A stretch of 42,335 nt of DNA from JAMLHH01 sp964653095 (GTDB lineage Bacteria > Bacteroidota > Bacteroidia > Chitinophagales > JADIYW01). Shown here in pieces: positions 1 through 7,829 of this stretch. Each line of letters opens with the position of its first letter. Position 1 is the first letter of the stretch. A program made the position numbers and the translations under genes. A model generated the notes under the pieces. The model had not been told where the DNA came from, searched no databases, and saw nothing but the letters and a program-made list of their open reading frames with translations. The stretch covers positions 1 to 42,335 of the forward strand of contig CAZZEH010000028.1 in the NCBI GenBank assembly GCA_964653095.1. The letters run 5' to 3'.

Positions 1-211
1 GATGCAAGGCAAAAACTCAGACGACTTTATCCGTCAATTTACAGTTAACATAACAGTAGTAATAATTATGGAGAAGGCTTTTTAGCTTAAGCTTGGTAAA
101 AACCGCCACTCTGATATGGACTGGTCGTTTTCATTAATCACCCGAAGCACATACTCATCAATCGGATATATCACCCTTTGACTTATTTCCCGTCTTTCTT
201 ACTTTGTACTT

Positions 212-856
212 TTAAAAGTCCTTCAACAATTTTATCTGTTTTCTGTAAAGCAGCAGTTTATTATCGTTTTCTAATCTTTTGAGCAGTCTCGAAATAACTT
301 CTCTGGAAGATGCCATATCAACAGCTATCTGTTCGTGAGAAATATTCAGCAGTGTAGAACCTACGGCGTTAGACTTTTCTTTGAGATAATTCATCAGTCT
401 TTCGTCTAATTTTTGGAAAATCACCTGATCTATCGCGACTAACATATCTTCAAAACGCTTTCTGATAGTCGTCATGACAAAAGCTTTCCAGGTCGGATAT
501 TTAGACATCCATTCATCCATTTTGCTGATAGGAAGTGCTATTAATTTAGTGTCTTCCTCCGCCACCACATTGACCTGACTCGGAAATGCCTGCATACAGC
601 AGGTAAAAGTCATGGCACAACTTTCATTGGCATTGACATAGTACAAAAGCAACTCTTTACCGGATTCATCCACCCGGGACACTTTCATCACTCCTTCCAA
701 AAGTATGGGCATAATTCTGACGGTATCTCCTACCCTAATAATTTCATTATCGGCTTCCGCACTTCTCAATTCGCCAATTTCTCGCATTTCACTCAGCAAA
801 TCCGGCTCAAACAACTGAGTCCAGATATGCGGTATATCTTCCTGTAGCAGTGTCAT
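212..856 (-). CDS. Crp/Fnr-family transcriptional regulator with a three-cysteine effector domain
   Basis: Predicted DNA-binding regulator of 214 aa. Residues 1-140 form the cyclic-nucleotide-binding-like beta-roll and dimer helix; residues 145-210 form the winged helix. The recognition helix reads SSREVISRLLKRLE, placing Arg185, Glu186 and Arg190 at the spacing of the three GTGA-contacting residues of E. coli CRP (R180, E181, R185). The sensor domain has Cys80, Cys86 and Cys87 (NESCAMTFTCCM) and no visible FNR-type N-terminal iron-sulfur cluster motif, so redox, sulfur or metal sensing is an inference. I chose the ATG at 856; an upstream in-frame start at 958 would add 34 residues unlike the family and would put the operator at 933-946 inside the gene. 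The gene is divergent from the efflux operon, which it probably controls. The family call is secure; the signal is unknown. Confidence 0.88.
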   Translation of the reverse strand: MTLLQEDIPHIWTQLFEPDLLSEMREIGELRSAEADNEIIRVGDTVRIMPILLEGVMKVSRVDESGKELLLYYVNANESCAMTFTCCMQAFPSQVNVVAEEDTKLIALPISKMDEWMSKYPTWKAFVMTTIRKRFEDMLVAIDQVIFQKLDERLMNYLKEKSNAVGSTLLNISHEQIAVDMASSREVISRLLKRLENDNKLLLYRKQIKLLKDF

Positions 857-932
857 AGTGGCTGCAAGATAAAAAATACAGCCTTTATTTCGCCTTGTCT
901 GACCACGGCAAAATCTGCTGTAGCTTTTAAAA

Positions 933-946
933 GTGATAATTGTCAC
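933..946. promoter_or_regulatory. Crp-type operator GTGA-N6-TCAC
   Basis: The sequence GTGATAATTGTCAC is a perfect GTGA-N6-TCAC palindrome in the divergent regulator/tolC intergenic region. Its centre (939.5) is about 41 nt upstream of the start site predicted from the -7 box at 969-976, the class II activator position. The recognition-helix residues of the neighbouring regulator match GTGA half-sites. Binding and direction of control are inferred. Confidence 0.65.
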
Positions 947-968
947 CAACAACGGCATATCTGCCTTT

Positions 969-976
969 TAATTTTG
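969..976 (+). promoter_or_regulatory. Bacteroidota -7 promoter element of the efflux operon
   Basis: TAATTTTG matches the Bacteroidota -7 consensus TAnnTTTG exactly and lies 50 nt upstream of the tolC-family start codon. No good -33 TTTG is present at the usual spacing. The GTGA-N6-TCAC operator lies just upstream instead, which fits an activator-dependent promoter. Confidence 0.55.
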
Positions 977-1026
977 CACCCATTCTAATTCATCTGAATA
1001 AAGTTTAATAAAAGAGAATCAACAAT

Positions 1027-2337
1027 ATGAGGAAAATTCTTTACAGCCTGACATTATCTGCAGCATTGCATGGTACAGCTCAGGCGCAGGATGTGATTCC
1101 TGTTTCGTGGGACGATATCGAACAGAAATCTTTGGACAAAAACTTAATGGTCAAACTGGCAGAAGAAGAAATCAATCTCTCCAAAGCTGAATTGCTGGAA
1201 GCGAGAGCCATGTATTTGCCCAACGTCAATTTTTCTTACACCCTAATGAATACCAACAGTCCACTGATGGCATTCGGTACAAAACTCAATCAGGAAAGAG
1301 TGACGATGGAAGATTTTGATCCAAACAGGCTCAACAATCCAAAGAGTATCACTGACTTTGCAACAAAATTTGAAGTGCAGCAACCGATTTTCAATTGGGA
1401 TGCCGTGCAAATGAAAAAAGCCGGAAAAGTAAAAACTGATGCTCTGAAAATCAAGCAGGAAAGAACAGTTGAGCACATTCAGTTTGAAGTGAAAAAGGCC
1501 TACATGATGCTGCAATTAGCTTATAAAATGAAAGCCACCATGGAAAAAGCCAAGAGTACAACCCTCGCCAATAAAAAGGTGGTTCAGGATTATTTTGATA
1601 ACGGAATGCTCAAAAAATCTGATTTGCTCTATGTAGATGTACGTCTCAACGAGATAGAAAACCATCTTCAGGTGGCTAATTCTAATATCCACAACGCTTC
1701 AGACTTTCTGTCTCTGTTATTGAATGAAGATACTGATGGGAAAGTGTACGAACCTCAGGAAGAATTGGCCTATGCACAGGAAACTCTGGATGCCGAACTT
1801 CCGGTCTTGAATCCAAACAGAAAAGACATCCTTGCTTACAACAAGTCGCTGGAAGCTTATGACTGGATGATTAAGTCCAGTAAGGCCAAATATTTCCCAA
1901 GACTGAATGCTTTTGGAAGCTATGAACTGCACGATAAAAAGTTTACTCACTTCAGAGGGGACGGTTATTTAGTAGGACTGCAGTTAGCGTGGAATGTCTT
2001 TGATGGTCTGAAGGGCAAAAGCAACATGGACAAATACAAAGCTGAAATCAATAAGACTAAGGCTGAAATCAACCAATACACTCAGCAGAGCAGTCTGGAG
2101 CTAAGAAAAGCATACAGAGATATGCAGGATGCGGCAGCCAAAGTAGGTATGACAAAAAAATCCTGGGACCAAAGTAAAGAAGCATACAGAATCCTTAAAG
2201 ACAGATTTGATCAGGGACTGGAAAAATCTTCCGACCTCCTGATTTCAGAAACCAAAATGTCTGAGAAAGAGCTGGAATATCAGAATGCCATTTTTGAATA
2301 CAATGTAGCACAATCATTTTACCAACTTTTAAAATAA
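1027..2337 (+). CDS. TolC-family outer-membrane efflux channel
   Basis: Outer-membrane factor of a tripartite efflux pump, 436 aa, the usual size for the family. Residues 1-20 form a signal peptide ending in AQA before Gln21. The rest shows the duplicated, coiled-coil-rich TolC pattern: long Lys/Glu/Ala/Leu-rich helices around residues 35-55, 135-230 and 330-436, with two repeats containing the phrases YFDNGMLKKSDLLYVDVRLNE and RFDQGLEKSSDLLISETKMS. It is the first gene of the operon; the adaptor gene starts 5 nt after its stop. It should form the exit duct for the RND pump encoded downstream. The substrate cannot be read from this gene. Confidence 0.93.
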   Translation: MRKILYSLTLSAALHGTAQAQDVIPVSWDDIEQKSLDKNLMVKLAEEEINLSKAELLEARAMYLPNVNFSYTLMNTNSPLMAFGTKLNQERVTMEDFDPNRLNNPKSITDFATKFEVQQPIFNWDAVQMKKAGKVKTDALKIKQERTVEHIQFEVKKAYMMLQLAYKMKATMEKAKSTTLANKKVVQDYFDNGMLKKSDLLYVDVRLNEIENHLQVANSNIHNASDFLSLLLNEDTDGKVYEPQEELAYAQETLDAELPVLNPNRKDILAYNKSLEAYDWMIKSSKAKYFPRLNAFGSYELHDKKFTHFRGDGYLVGLQLAWNVFDGLKGKSNMDKYKAEINKTKAEINQYTQQSSLELRKAYRDMQDAAAKVGMTKKSWDQSKEAYRILKDRFDQGLEKSSDLLISETKMSEKELEYQNAIFEYNVAQSFYQLLK

Positions 2338-2342
2338 TCATC

Positions 2343-3431
2343 ATGAATAAAGTATTTTTTGCATCACTGATTGCCGGATCGGCACTGTTATTTACTCAGT
2401 GTTCCGGCGTAGAAGAAAGATCTGCTGAATTTAGTGGAGACTCGATTTCTGTCACTGTCAGTCAGGTTTCAGAATCCGAATCGGGTAATTTTGCCAAAGC
2501 CAGTGGTAGATTGGTGTCCAAAAACTCTATCAACGTATCTACACGAATGATGGGTTATATCACCTCCATGAATGTACAGGTAGGTCAAAGCGTATCCGCA
2601 GGCCAGCAACTCGTCACTATTCAGAGCAGCGATATCCAGGCCAAAGGTGGTCAGGTAGATGCTCAGATAGATATGGCAAAAGCTAATCTGGAAAATGCTA
2701 AGAAAGATTATGAGCGTTTTCAAAATCTTTTTGCATCCGGTAGCGCCACTCAAAAAGAATTAGACGACATGACTACCCGCTATCAGGCTGCGCAGGCGGG
2801 AGTGCGTGCTGCAGAGCAGATGAGAAGTGAAGTCAATGCACAGAAAGCTTATACCAATATCTCTGCTCCTATCAGCGGAACCATTACCGCCAAGCATGCA
2901 CAGCAGGGAGACTTAGCCAATCCGGGTATGCCTTTGCTGACCATTGAATCCTCAGGCACACTGCAGGTACAGGCTATTGTACAGGAACAGTACATCACTC
3001 AAATCAGCAATGGTATGAAAGTCGATGTTACTGTAAAATCTATAGACAAAACGATTAGCGGGACTGTAGCTGAAATCAGCAAATCCGCTGTGAATACCGG
3101 AGGTCAGTATATGGTTAAAATCAATGTGCCGGGCTCAAAAGAATTGTTACCGGGTATGTTTACCAGCGTACTGTTTCCATTTGAGACTACAGGTGTCGGA
3201 GCTGCTGACGGAGAAAATATCTTTATCCCTGAATCAGCTTTGGTCAAAAGAGGTCAGTTGAGCGGAGTATATGTAATAAGCAGCCAGGGAACAGCAGTGC
3301 TGAGATGGCTCAAATTAGGCAAGCAGTCTGGAGATCAGGTGGAAGTCCTTTCAGGTCTGAATGCCGATGAAGCGTATATCACCTCTGCCGAAGGAAGACT
3401 GTTTAACGGAGCGAAAGTTAATGTGAATTAG
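2343..3431 (+). CDS. RND efflux periplasmic adaptor (HlyD/MFP family) lipoprotein
   Basis: Membrane-fusion protein of 362 aa that should bridge the RND permease and the TolC channel. The N-terminus ends in LLFTQC, a lipobox, so Cys20 is probably lipidated and anchors the protein to a membrane. A barrel-sandwich half-motif (GYITSMNVQVGQSVSAGQQL) lies near residues 70-95. It is followed by a helical hairpin at about 105-160 (QIDMAKANLENAKKDYERFQ and its return helix) and the second half of the lipoyl-like fold with SAPISGTITAKHAQQGD. Beta-barrel and membrane-proximal domains fill residues 200-362. It is 5 nt downstream of tolC and co-transcribed with it. Confidence 0.92.
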   Translation: MNKVFFASLIAGSALLFTQCSGVEERSAEFSGDSISVTVSQVSESESGNFAKASGRLVSKNSINVSTRMMGYITSMNVQVGQSVSAGQQLVTIQSSDIQAKGGQVDAQIDMAKANLENAKKDYERFQNLFASGSATQKELDDMTTRYQAAQAGVRAAEQMRSEVNAQKAYTNISAPISGTITAKHAQQGDLANPGMPLLTIESSGTLQVQAIVQEQYITQISNGMKVDVTVKSIDKTISGTVAEISKSAVNTGGQYMVKINVPGSKELLPGMFTSVLFPFETTGVGAADGENIFIPESALVKRGQLSGVYVISSQGTAVLRWLKLGKQSGDQVEVLSGLNADEAYITSAEGRLFNGAKVNVN

Positions 3432-3443
3432 ACAATGAACGGC

Positions 3444-3504
3444 ACTTCGGCTACGCTCAGTGCGCGCAGAGCACGCCATGGTGGTGACTGAGCGAAGCCG
3501 AAGT
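3444..3504. repeat. Imperfect inverted repeat inside the efflux operon
   Basis: Two 18-nt arms (3444-3461 and 3487-3504) are reverse complements with one mismatch, separated by 25 nt. Each arm carries the TTCGGCT..CGCTCAGT pattern also seen in the repeats at 41.8 kb. The element occupies most of the 106-nt gap between the adaptor and pump genes and would form a strong hairpin in the mRNA. It has no T-tract, so it is more likely an mRNA-stability or translation element, or an inserted intergenic repeat, than a full terminator. Confidence 0.8.
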
Positions 3505-3537
3505 CACAAACTGCGGACAAAAAATAAAAATACAACT

Positions 3538-6500
3538 ATGGAAAAAGGTTTATCAGGACGTATTGCGTCGATGTTTATAGACTCTAAGCTGTCGATACTG
3601 CTAATGATAGTATTGATGCTGATTGGGGCTTACAGCTCTACGCTGATACCAAGAGAGGAAGAACCTCAGATTAATATACCGATGGCCGACGTAATGGTCG
3701 GTTATCCGGGAGCCAGCCCGACTGAAGTAGAAAGTCGGGTATTGAAGCCATTGGAAAAAGTGCTCTCCAATATCAAAGGCGTCGAGCACCTGCACGCAAC
3801 AGCCATGAACGGTATGGCGATGATTATCGTGCAGTTTTATGTGGGAGAAGATATCGAACGTTCTTATGTAAAGCTCTATGATGAGCTGATGAAAAACAGA
3901 GATATCTTTCCGCCGGGAGTTTATGAGCCTATCGTAAAAACCCGTTCTATTGATGACGTTCCTATTTTGGGGATGACCCTTTGGAGCGAGCATTACGACG
4001 ACTTCGAACTGCGTCAGATTGGTGAAGAAGTAGCATCTGAAATCAAAAAGGTGAAAGATGTCTCTCTGACCAAAATGATTGGCGGTAGAACCCGTCAACT
4101 GAAAGTAGTCCTGGATAAGGATAAAATGTCTGAGCTAAATGTAGATGCACTCAGCATCATGCAGATGATACAGGCCAATAACGGCAGCTTTCAGTCAGGA
4201 AGTATTGACAACGGAGATCAGGAATATCTGCTGACTACAGGAGAGTTTCTGAACAGTGCCGAAGATGTGGAAGGTCTCGTGGTAGGTGTTTTCCAAAATA
4301 TGCCTGTATACCTCAGACAGGTTGCACAGATAGAAGACGGTCCATCCTCTTCTTCCAACTATGTCAGTTTTGGCTACGGTAATGCTACTGACGAAGGAAA
4401 AGAATTCCCTTCAGAATATCCTGCTGTCACCCTTTCTGTTTCCAAACTCAAAGGTGCTGACGCGATGAAAATTACGGACAATATTCTGGCAAGAGTCAAT
4501 GACCTGAAAAAGGATTTGATTCCGGATGATGTCCATATAGAAGTTACCAGAAACTACGGTGAGACCGCTTCTGACAAGGTAGCAGAACTGATGGAGCATT
4601 TAGGTATAGCTATTGTTGCGGTTACTATATTAGTGATGCTGGCGATGGGCTGGCGTGGAGGTTTGGTCGTATTCCTGTCCGTACCTTTAACTTTTGCCCT
4701 GACACTGTTCAGCTACTATATCTTAGGTTATACCCTCAACAGAATTACGCTGTTTGCTTTAGTATTCGTGGTAGGTATCGTGGTGGATGACAGTATCATT
4801 ATCGCTGAGAATATGCACAGGCATTTCAAGATGAAAAAACTGCCATTCAAACAGGCTGCTATCTATGCGATTAATGAGGTAGGTAACCCTACTATTTTGG
4901 CTACGTTTACGGTGATTGCGGCTATTTTGCCAATGGCATTCGTATCCGGTATGATGGGACCTTATATGAGTCCTATGCCTATCGGTGCATCCATCGCCAT
5001 GCTTTTATCTCTGTTTATTGCTCTGACCATTACTCCTTACTTAGGATATCACTTACTGAAAGTCAAAGAAGGTGAAGAGCATAAAGATGAAACTGATGAC
5101 ATAGAGTCCAGCCGTATCTATAAGATATACAAACGTTTGGAGCAGCCGTTGTTAGACAGCACAGGGAAGAGATGGCTGATGCTCGGCATAACTTCTGTTT
5201 TGCTGCTGATATCCCTTTCTGCCTTTGGTTTCAAGTGGGTGGCTGTGAAAATGCTTCCGTTTGACAACAAGAATGAGATACAGATAGTGATAGATATGCC
5301 GGAAGGTTCTACTTTGGAAAGAACCAATGCTGCAGCTCAGGATATTGCACAGTATCTGAAAACTGTCCCTGAGGTGAAAAACTACCAAAGCTATGCAGGA
5401 AGTTCTGCTCCTATCACTTTCAACGGTCTGGTAAGACACTACGATATGAGAGGTGCCAGCCATACCGCTGATATACAGGTCAATCTTTTTGACAAGTCTG
5501 AAAGAAAACTGCAGAGCCATGGCATTGCTACTAAAATCAGACCTGAGATTCAGACCATCGCTGCCAAATACGGTGCGAATGTAAAAGTGGTGGAAGTTCC
5601 GCCGGGACCTCCTGTACTGTCCACTATTGTTGCAGAAATTTACGGTCCTGATTATGAGGCACAGATTGATATTGCCAGACAGGTAGAAGAAATTCTGCAC
5701 AACACAGATGATGTGGTAGATATTGATGTTAACATCGAAGGCCCGCAGAAAGAGTATAAACTGATAGTGGACAAAGAGAAAGCTATGCTGTACGGAGTCG
5801 CTCCACAGCAGGTGGTGGGTAATATCACCTACCTTTTGGGGGAGTACGCTATCGGCAATATGTATGACGAGACCTCTGTCAATCCGGTAGATATTGTCCT
5901 GAAATTAGACAACTCAGATAAGACTTCTATTCAGGATGTACTCGGCCTGAAAATCAAAGGTCAGCAGGGAATGGTTCCGGTCAGCAGTATCGTGGAGGTC
6001 AAGGAGACTGAAATAGAGAAATCTATTCACAGAAAAGACCAGAAGCGTGTAGTTTATGTACTGGCTGATATGGCCGGAGGATTGGAAAGTCCGGTGTACG
6101 CTATTTTGGGGATGGAGAAAAAGCTGAAAGCGATAGCTCTTCCTCAGGGTTATACCATTGACGAACTATATACTAATCAGCCGGAAGATGAGAGCAACTT
6201 CTCTGTCAAGTGGGACGGTGAGTGGCAGATTACTTTAGAAGTATTCCGTGATTTAGGAGCGGCATTCTTAGTAGTCATCGTGATTATCTATATGCTGATT
6301 GTCGGTTGGTTTCAGGATTTCAAAACTCCTGTTGTGATGATGGTGGCTATTCCGCTTTCTCTGATAGGGATTGTCCTGGGTCACTGGCTCTTAGATGCTT
6401 TCTTTACCGCCACTTCTTTTATCGGTATGATTGCGCTCACAGGGATTATGGTGCGAAACTCCGTACTCCTGATTGACTTTATCGAAATCAGACTCAAGCA

Positions 6501-6759
6501 GGGTATTCCTATCAAGCAGGCGATTATCGAAGCCGGAACGGTGCGTATCACTCCTATCCTACTCACTACAGGTGCGGTCATTATCGGTGCGGTGGTGATA
6601 CTCTTCGACCCTATTTTCCAGGGGCTGGCTATATCTCTTGTCTTTGGAGCTTTAGTATCTACTATGCTGACTCTGTTAGTAGTACCTCTGGTGTACTATA
6701 TGGTAGAGAAAAATAGATGGGCTGCCAATGAAGCAAACGCTAAAACTATCAACGACTAA
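3538..6759 (+). CDS. RND efflux transporter permease subunit
   Basis: Inner-membrane proton-driven pump of 1073 aa with the RND architecture: a TM1 segment near the N-terminus, two large periplasmic loops and two groups of TM helices (about residues 355-530 and 890-1060). TM4 carries the proton-relay aspartate pair Asp417-Asp418 in VGIVVDDSIIIAENM. In TM10, where AcrB has the essential Lys940, this protein has Arg973 (GIMVRNSVLLIDF); a charge-conserving change. I prefer the ATG at 3538 because the in-frame extension to 3460 would translate the inverted repeat and lacks family resemblance. With TolC and the adaptor it forms a complete tripartite pump. The motifs do not settle whether it exports drugs, metals or sulfur compounds; the PII-like and DUF2892 genes downstream favour metals or reactive sulfur. 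Confidence 0.93.
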   Translation: MEKGLSGRIASMFIDSKLSILLMIVLMLIGAYSSTLIPREEEPQINIPMADVMVGYPGASPTEVESRVLKPLEKVLSNIKGVEHLHATAMNGMAMIIVQFYVGEDIERSYVKLYDELMKNRDIFPPGVYEPIVKTRSIDDVPILGMTLWSEHYDDFELRQIGEEVASEIKKVKDVSLTKMIGGRTRQLKVVLDKDKMSELNVDALSIMQMIQANNGSFQSGSIDNGDQEYLLTTGEFLNSAEDVEGLVVGVFQNMPVYLRQVAQIEDGPSSSSNYVSFGYGNATDEGKEFPSEYPAVTLSVSKLKGADAMKITDNILARVNDLKKDLIPDDVHIEVTRNYGETASDKVAELMEHLGIAIVAVTILVMLAMGWRGGLVVFLSVPLTFALTLFSYYILGYTLNRITLFALVFVVGIVVDDSIIIAENMHRHFKMKKLPFKQAAIYAINEVGNPTILATFTVIAAILPMAFVSGMMGPYMSPMPIGASIAMLLSLFIALTITPYLGYHLLKVKEGEEHKDETDDIESSRIYKIYKRLEQPLLDSTGKRWLMLGITSVLLLISLSAFGFKWVAVKMLPFDNKNEIQIVIDMPEGSTLERTNAAAQDIAQYLKTVPEVKNYQSYAGSSAPITFNGLVRHYDMRGASHTADIQVNLFDKSERKLQSHGIATKIRPEIQTIAAKYGANVKVVEVPPGPPVLSTIVAEIYGPDYEAQIDIARQVEEILHNTDDVVDIDVNIEGPQKEYKLIVDKEKAMLYGVAPQQVVGNITYLLGEYAIGNMYDETSVNPVDIVLKLDNSDKTSIQDVLGLKIKGQQGMVPVSSIVEVKETEIEKSIHRKDQKRVVYVLADMAGGLESPVYAILGMEKKLKAIALPQGYTIDELYTNQPEDESNFSVKWDGEWQITLEVFRDLGAAFLVVIVIIYMLIVGWFQDFKTPVVMMVAIPLSLIGIVLGHWLLDAFFTATSFIGMIALTGIMVRNSVLLIDFIEIRLKQGIPIKQAIIEAGTVRITPILLTTGAVIIGAVVILFDPIFQGLAISLVFGALVSTMLTLLVVPLVYYMVEKNRWAANEANAKTIND

Positions 6760-6770
6760 AAAAGAACAGT

Positions 6771-7073
6771 ATGAAATTACTTATGATCACTTGTATAGAT
6801 GAATACAAAAAAGATGTAAAAAACATCCTCAAACATGCGGGAGTCAAAGCATTCTCCTATCAGGCTGTCAAAGGTTACAAAAACAACGGCAATGACAATA
6901 TCAGCAACTGGTTTGTGGTCGAGGACCTGCCGACAGAGTCACTGCTCTTCACCGCTTTTATCGAGGATGCCTGTGTGGACGAAATTATATCCAGAGCGGA
7001 GCAGTTTAACTCTGCTTTAGACTCTATTTCCAAGCTGCACTTGGTATCTCTGAATATTGAAAAAACTATATAA
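6771..7073 (+). CDS. Small PII-like protein associated with the RND pump
   Basis: Protein of 100 aa with an alternating beta-alpha-beta pattern (KLLMITCIDEY, helix to about residue 22, strand around AFSYQAVKGYK, strand FTAFIED, helix VDEIISRAEQF, strand LHLVSLNIE). This suggests the ferredoxin-like fold of PII and DUF3240-type proteins. A flexible Asn/Gly/Asp-rich stretch at about residues 35-50 sits where PII proteins have the T-loop. Cys8 and a second Cys near residue 65 could bind metal. It starts 11 nt after the pump stop codon. DUF3240-like PII proteins next to metal RND pumps are a known arrangement, so a sensor or regulator of pump activity is plausible. Assignment rests on fold pattern and context, not on a signature motif. 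Confidence 0.68.
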   Translation: MKLLMITCIDEYKKDVKNILKHAGVKAFSYQAVKGYKNNGNDNISNWFVVEDLPTESLLFTAFIEDACVDEIISRAEQFNSALDSISKLHLVSLNIEKTI

Positions 7074-7083
7074 AACTACTGAT

Positions 7084-7296
7084 ATGAAAAAAGTAAGAAT
7101 TGCACACGGTATAGGAGGTGTATTTATCCTGACCGGTATTTTACTGAGCATTTATGTTAATCAAAACTGGCTGTGGCTGTCTGCTTTTGTAGGCGCCAAT
7201 ATGCTGGTGCACTCGGCGACAGACTTCTGTATGATGATGAAGATACTCGATCGCCTGGGTGTCAAAGAAAGCGAAGGGGTTAGTTGTAGGTCATAA
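7084..7296 (+). CDS. DUF2892-type two-helix inner-membrane protein
   Basis: Membrane protein of 70 aa with two hydrophobic helices (about residues 6-26 and 30-50). The pattern starts RIAHGIGGVFILTGILLSIY and continues through WLWLSAFVGANMLVHSATDFC, matching the DUF2892 domain found fused to rhodanese in YgaP-like proteins. It carries Cys near the end of TM2 and another at the C-terminus. I start at the ATG at 7084; an upstream start at 7057 would overlap the PII-like gene. It is 10 nt downstream of that gene and is the last gene before a terminator. DUF2892 proteins commonly accompany persulfide or rhodanese functions, hinting at a sulfur-related role for the operon. Confidence 0.72.
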   Translation: MKKVRIAHGIGGVFILTGILLSIYVNQNWLWLSAFVGANMLVHSATDFCMMMKILDRLGVKESEGVSCRS

Positions 7297-7319
7297 ATCT
7301 TATGAGTAATAATGGGGAG

Positions 7320-7346
7320 GCCGCAGATAAGTCTGCGGCTTTTTTG
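7320..7346 (+). terminator. Intrinsic terminator of the efflux operon
   Basis: A perfect 8-bp stem (GCCGCAGA / TCTGCGGC) with a TAAG loop is followed directly by six T residues. It lies 24 nt after the DUF2892 stop codon and marks the end of the operon and the left edge of the accessory island. Confidence 0.9.
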
Positions 7347-7829
7347 TTTTTATCCCGAATTATGCAGTAGATTTCGTTATGAAGGACAAAAGAGCAATAA
7401 ATCAAAAGCTTGTTATCGGAAAGCATAGCACTTGGGTACGAGAGTAAGTCTGCAAAACGATTGATATGAAGTCATGGATTCAGAATAGATTTTCTAACGC
7501 ATAAATCAAGTTGTTTTTTTATAAAGCAAAGGATAATAAGAAAATAGATACCAGCCTCATACACCGTCCGAGACCGGAAAAAACTGCCAAGAATACTGAA
7601 TAAGGAAGAAGTGAAAGTAAATTTAAATGCTTTGGAAAACTATACACACAGAGCAATGTAGAATTTAACCTATACGTTCGGGTTAAGAAGCAGGAAGCTC
7701 ATAAATTTAAAAATAGGGGCAACAAAAGCTGCGTCTATACGATCAATATAATATGTATATGCGAAATAAAATGTATATTAGTTGCGTATATGAATGAGTT
7801 GACAACAGGCATAACGCAACAAACTAACA
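7347..7829. other. AT-rich gene-free stretch at the left end of the accessory island
   Basis: No intact gene is visible here. The stretch contains the integrase remnant at 7501-7715, a degenerate coding-like segment before it (from an ATG at 7379), and an AT-rich tail with repeated TATATG-like steps. CATAACG occurs at 7810-7816, just before the CoiA-like gene. The same heptamer recurs after the CDF gene at 10472-10478. Confidence 0.6.
7501..7715 (+). pseudogene. Decayed tyrosine recombinase / integrase fragment
   Basis: Translation in one frame from about 7578 to 7715 gives KKLPRILNKEEVK, then an ALENYTHRAM segment, a stop codon at 7659-7661, and in the same frame NLTYTFGLRSRKLINLKI. This aligns without gaps to the tyrosine-recombinase region that reads KKLPxVLSKEEV...HRAxLxLTYxxGLRxSExLNLK, including the Box I catalytic Arg of GLR. 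A neighbouring frame upstream gives HRPRPEK, and another gives NQVVFL, both resembling the end of the SAM-like N-terminal domain. The gene is therefore broken by at least one stop and frameshifts, and the Box II catalytic part was not found. It sits just before the cassette-like genes of the island. Recognition is by eye, but the ungapped match around GLR is strong. Confidence 0.68.

Noticed and set aside
91..175. Minus-strand open frame with a protein-like end (VIYPIDEYVLRVINENDQ...)
   Set aside because: Only about 30 codons, with a stop close upstream and no recognisable start; it could be the remnant of a gene, but nothing supports an annotation.
1243..1515. Long antisense frames inside tolC, the RND gene, fadA and others
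   Set aside because: They lie entirely within well-supported genes on the opposite strand and show no domain-like sequence.
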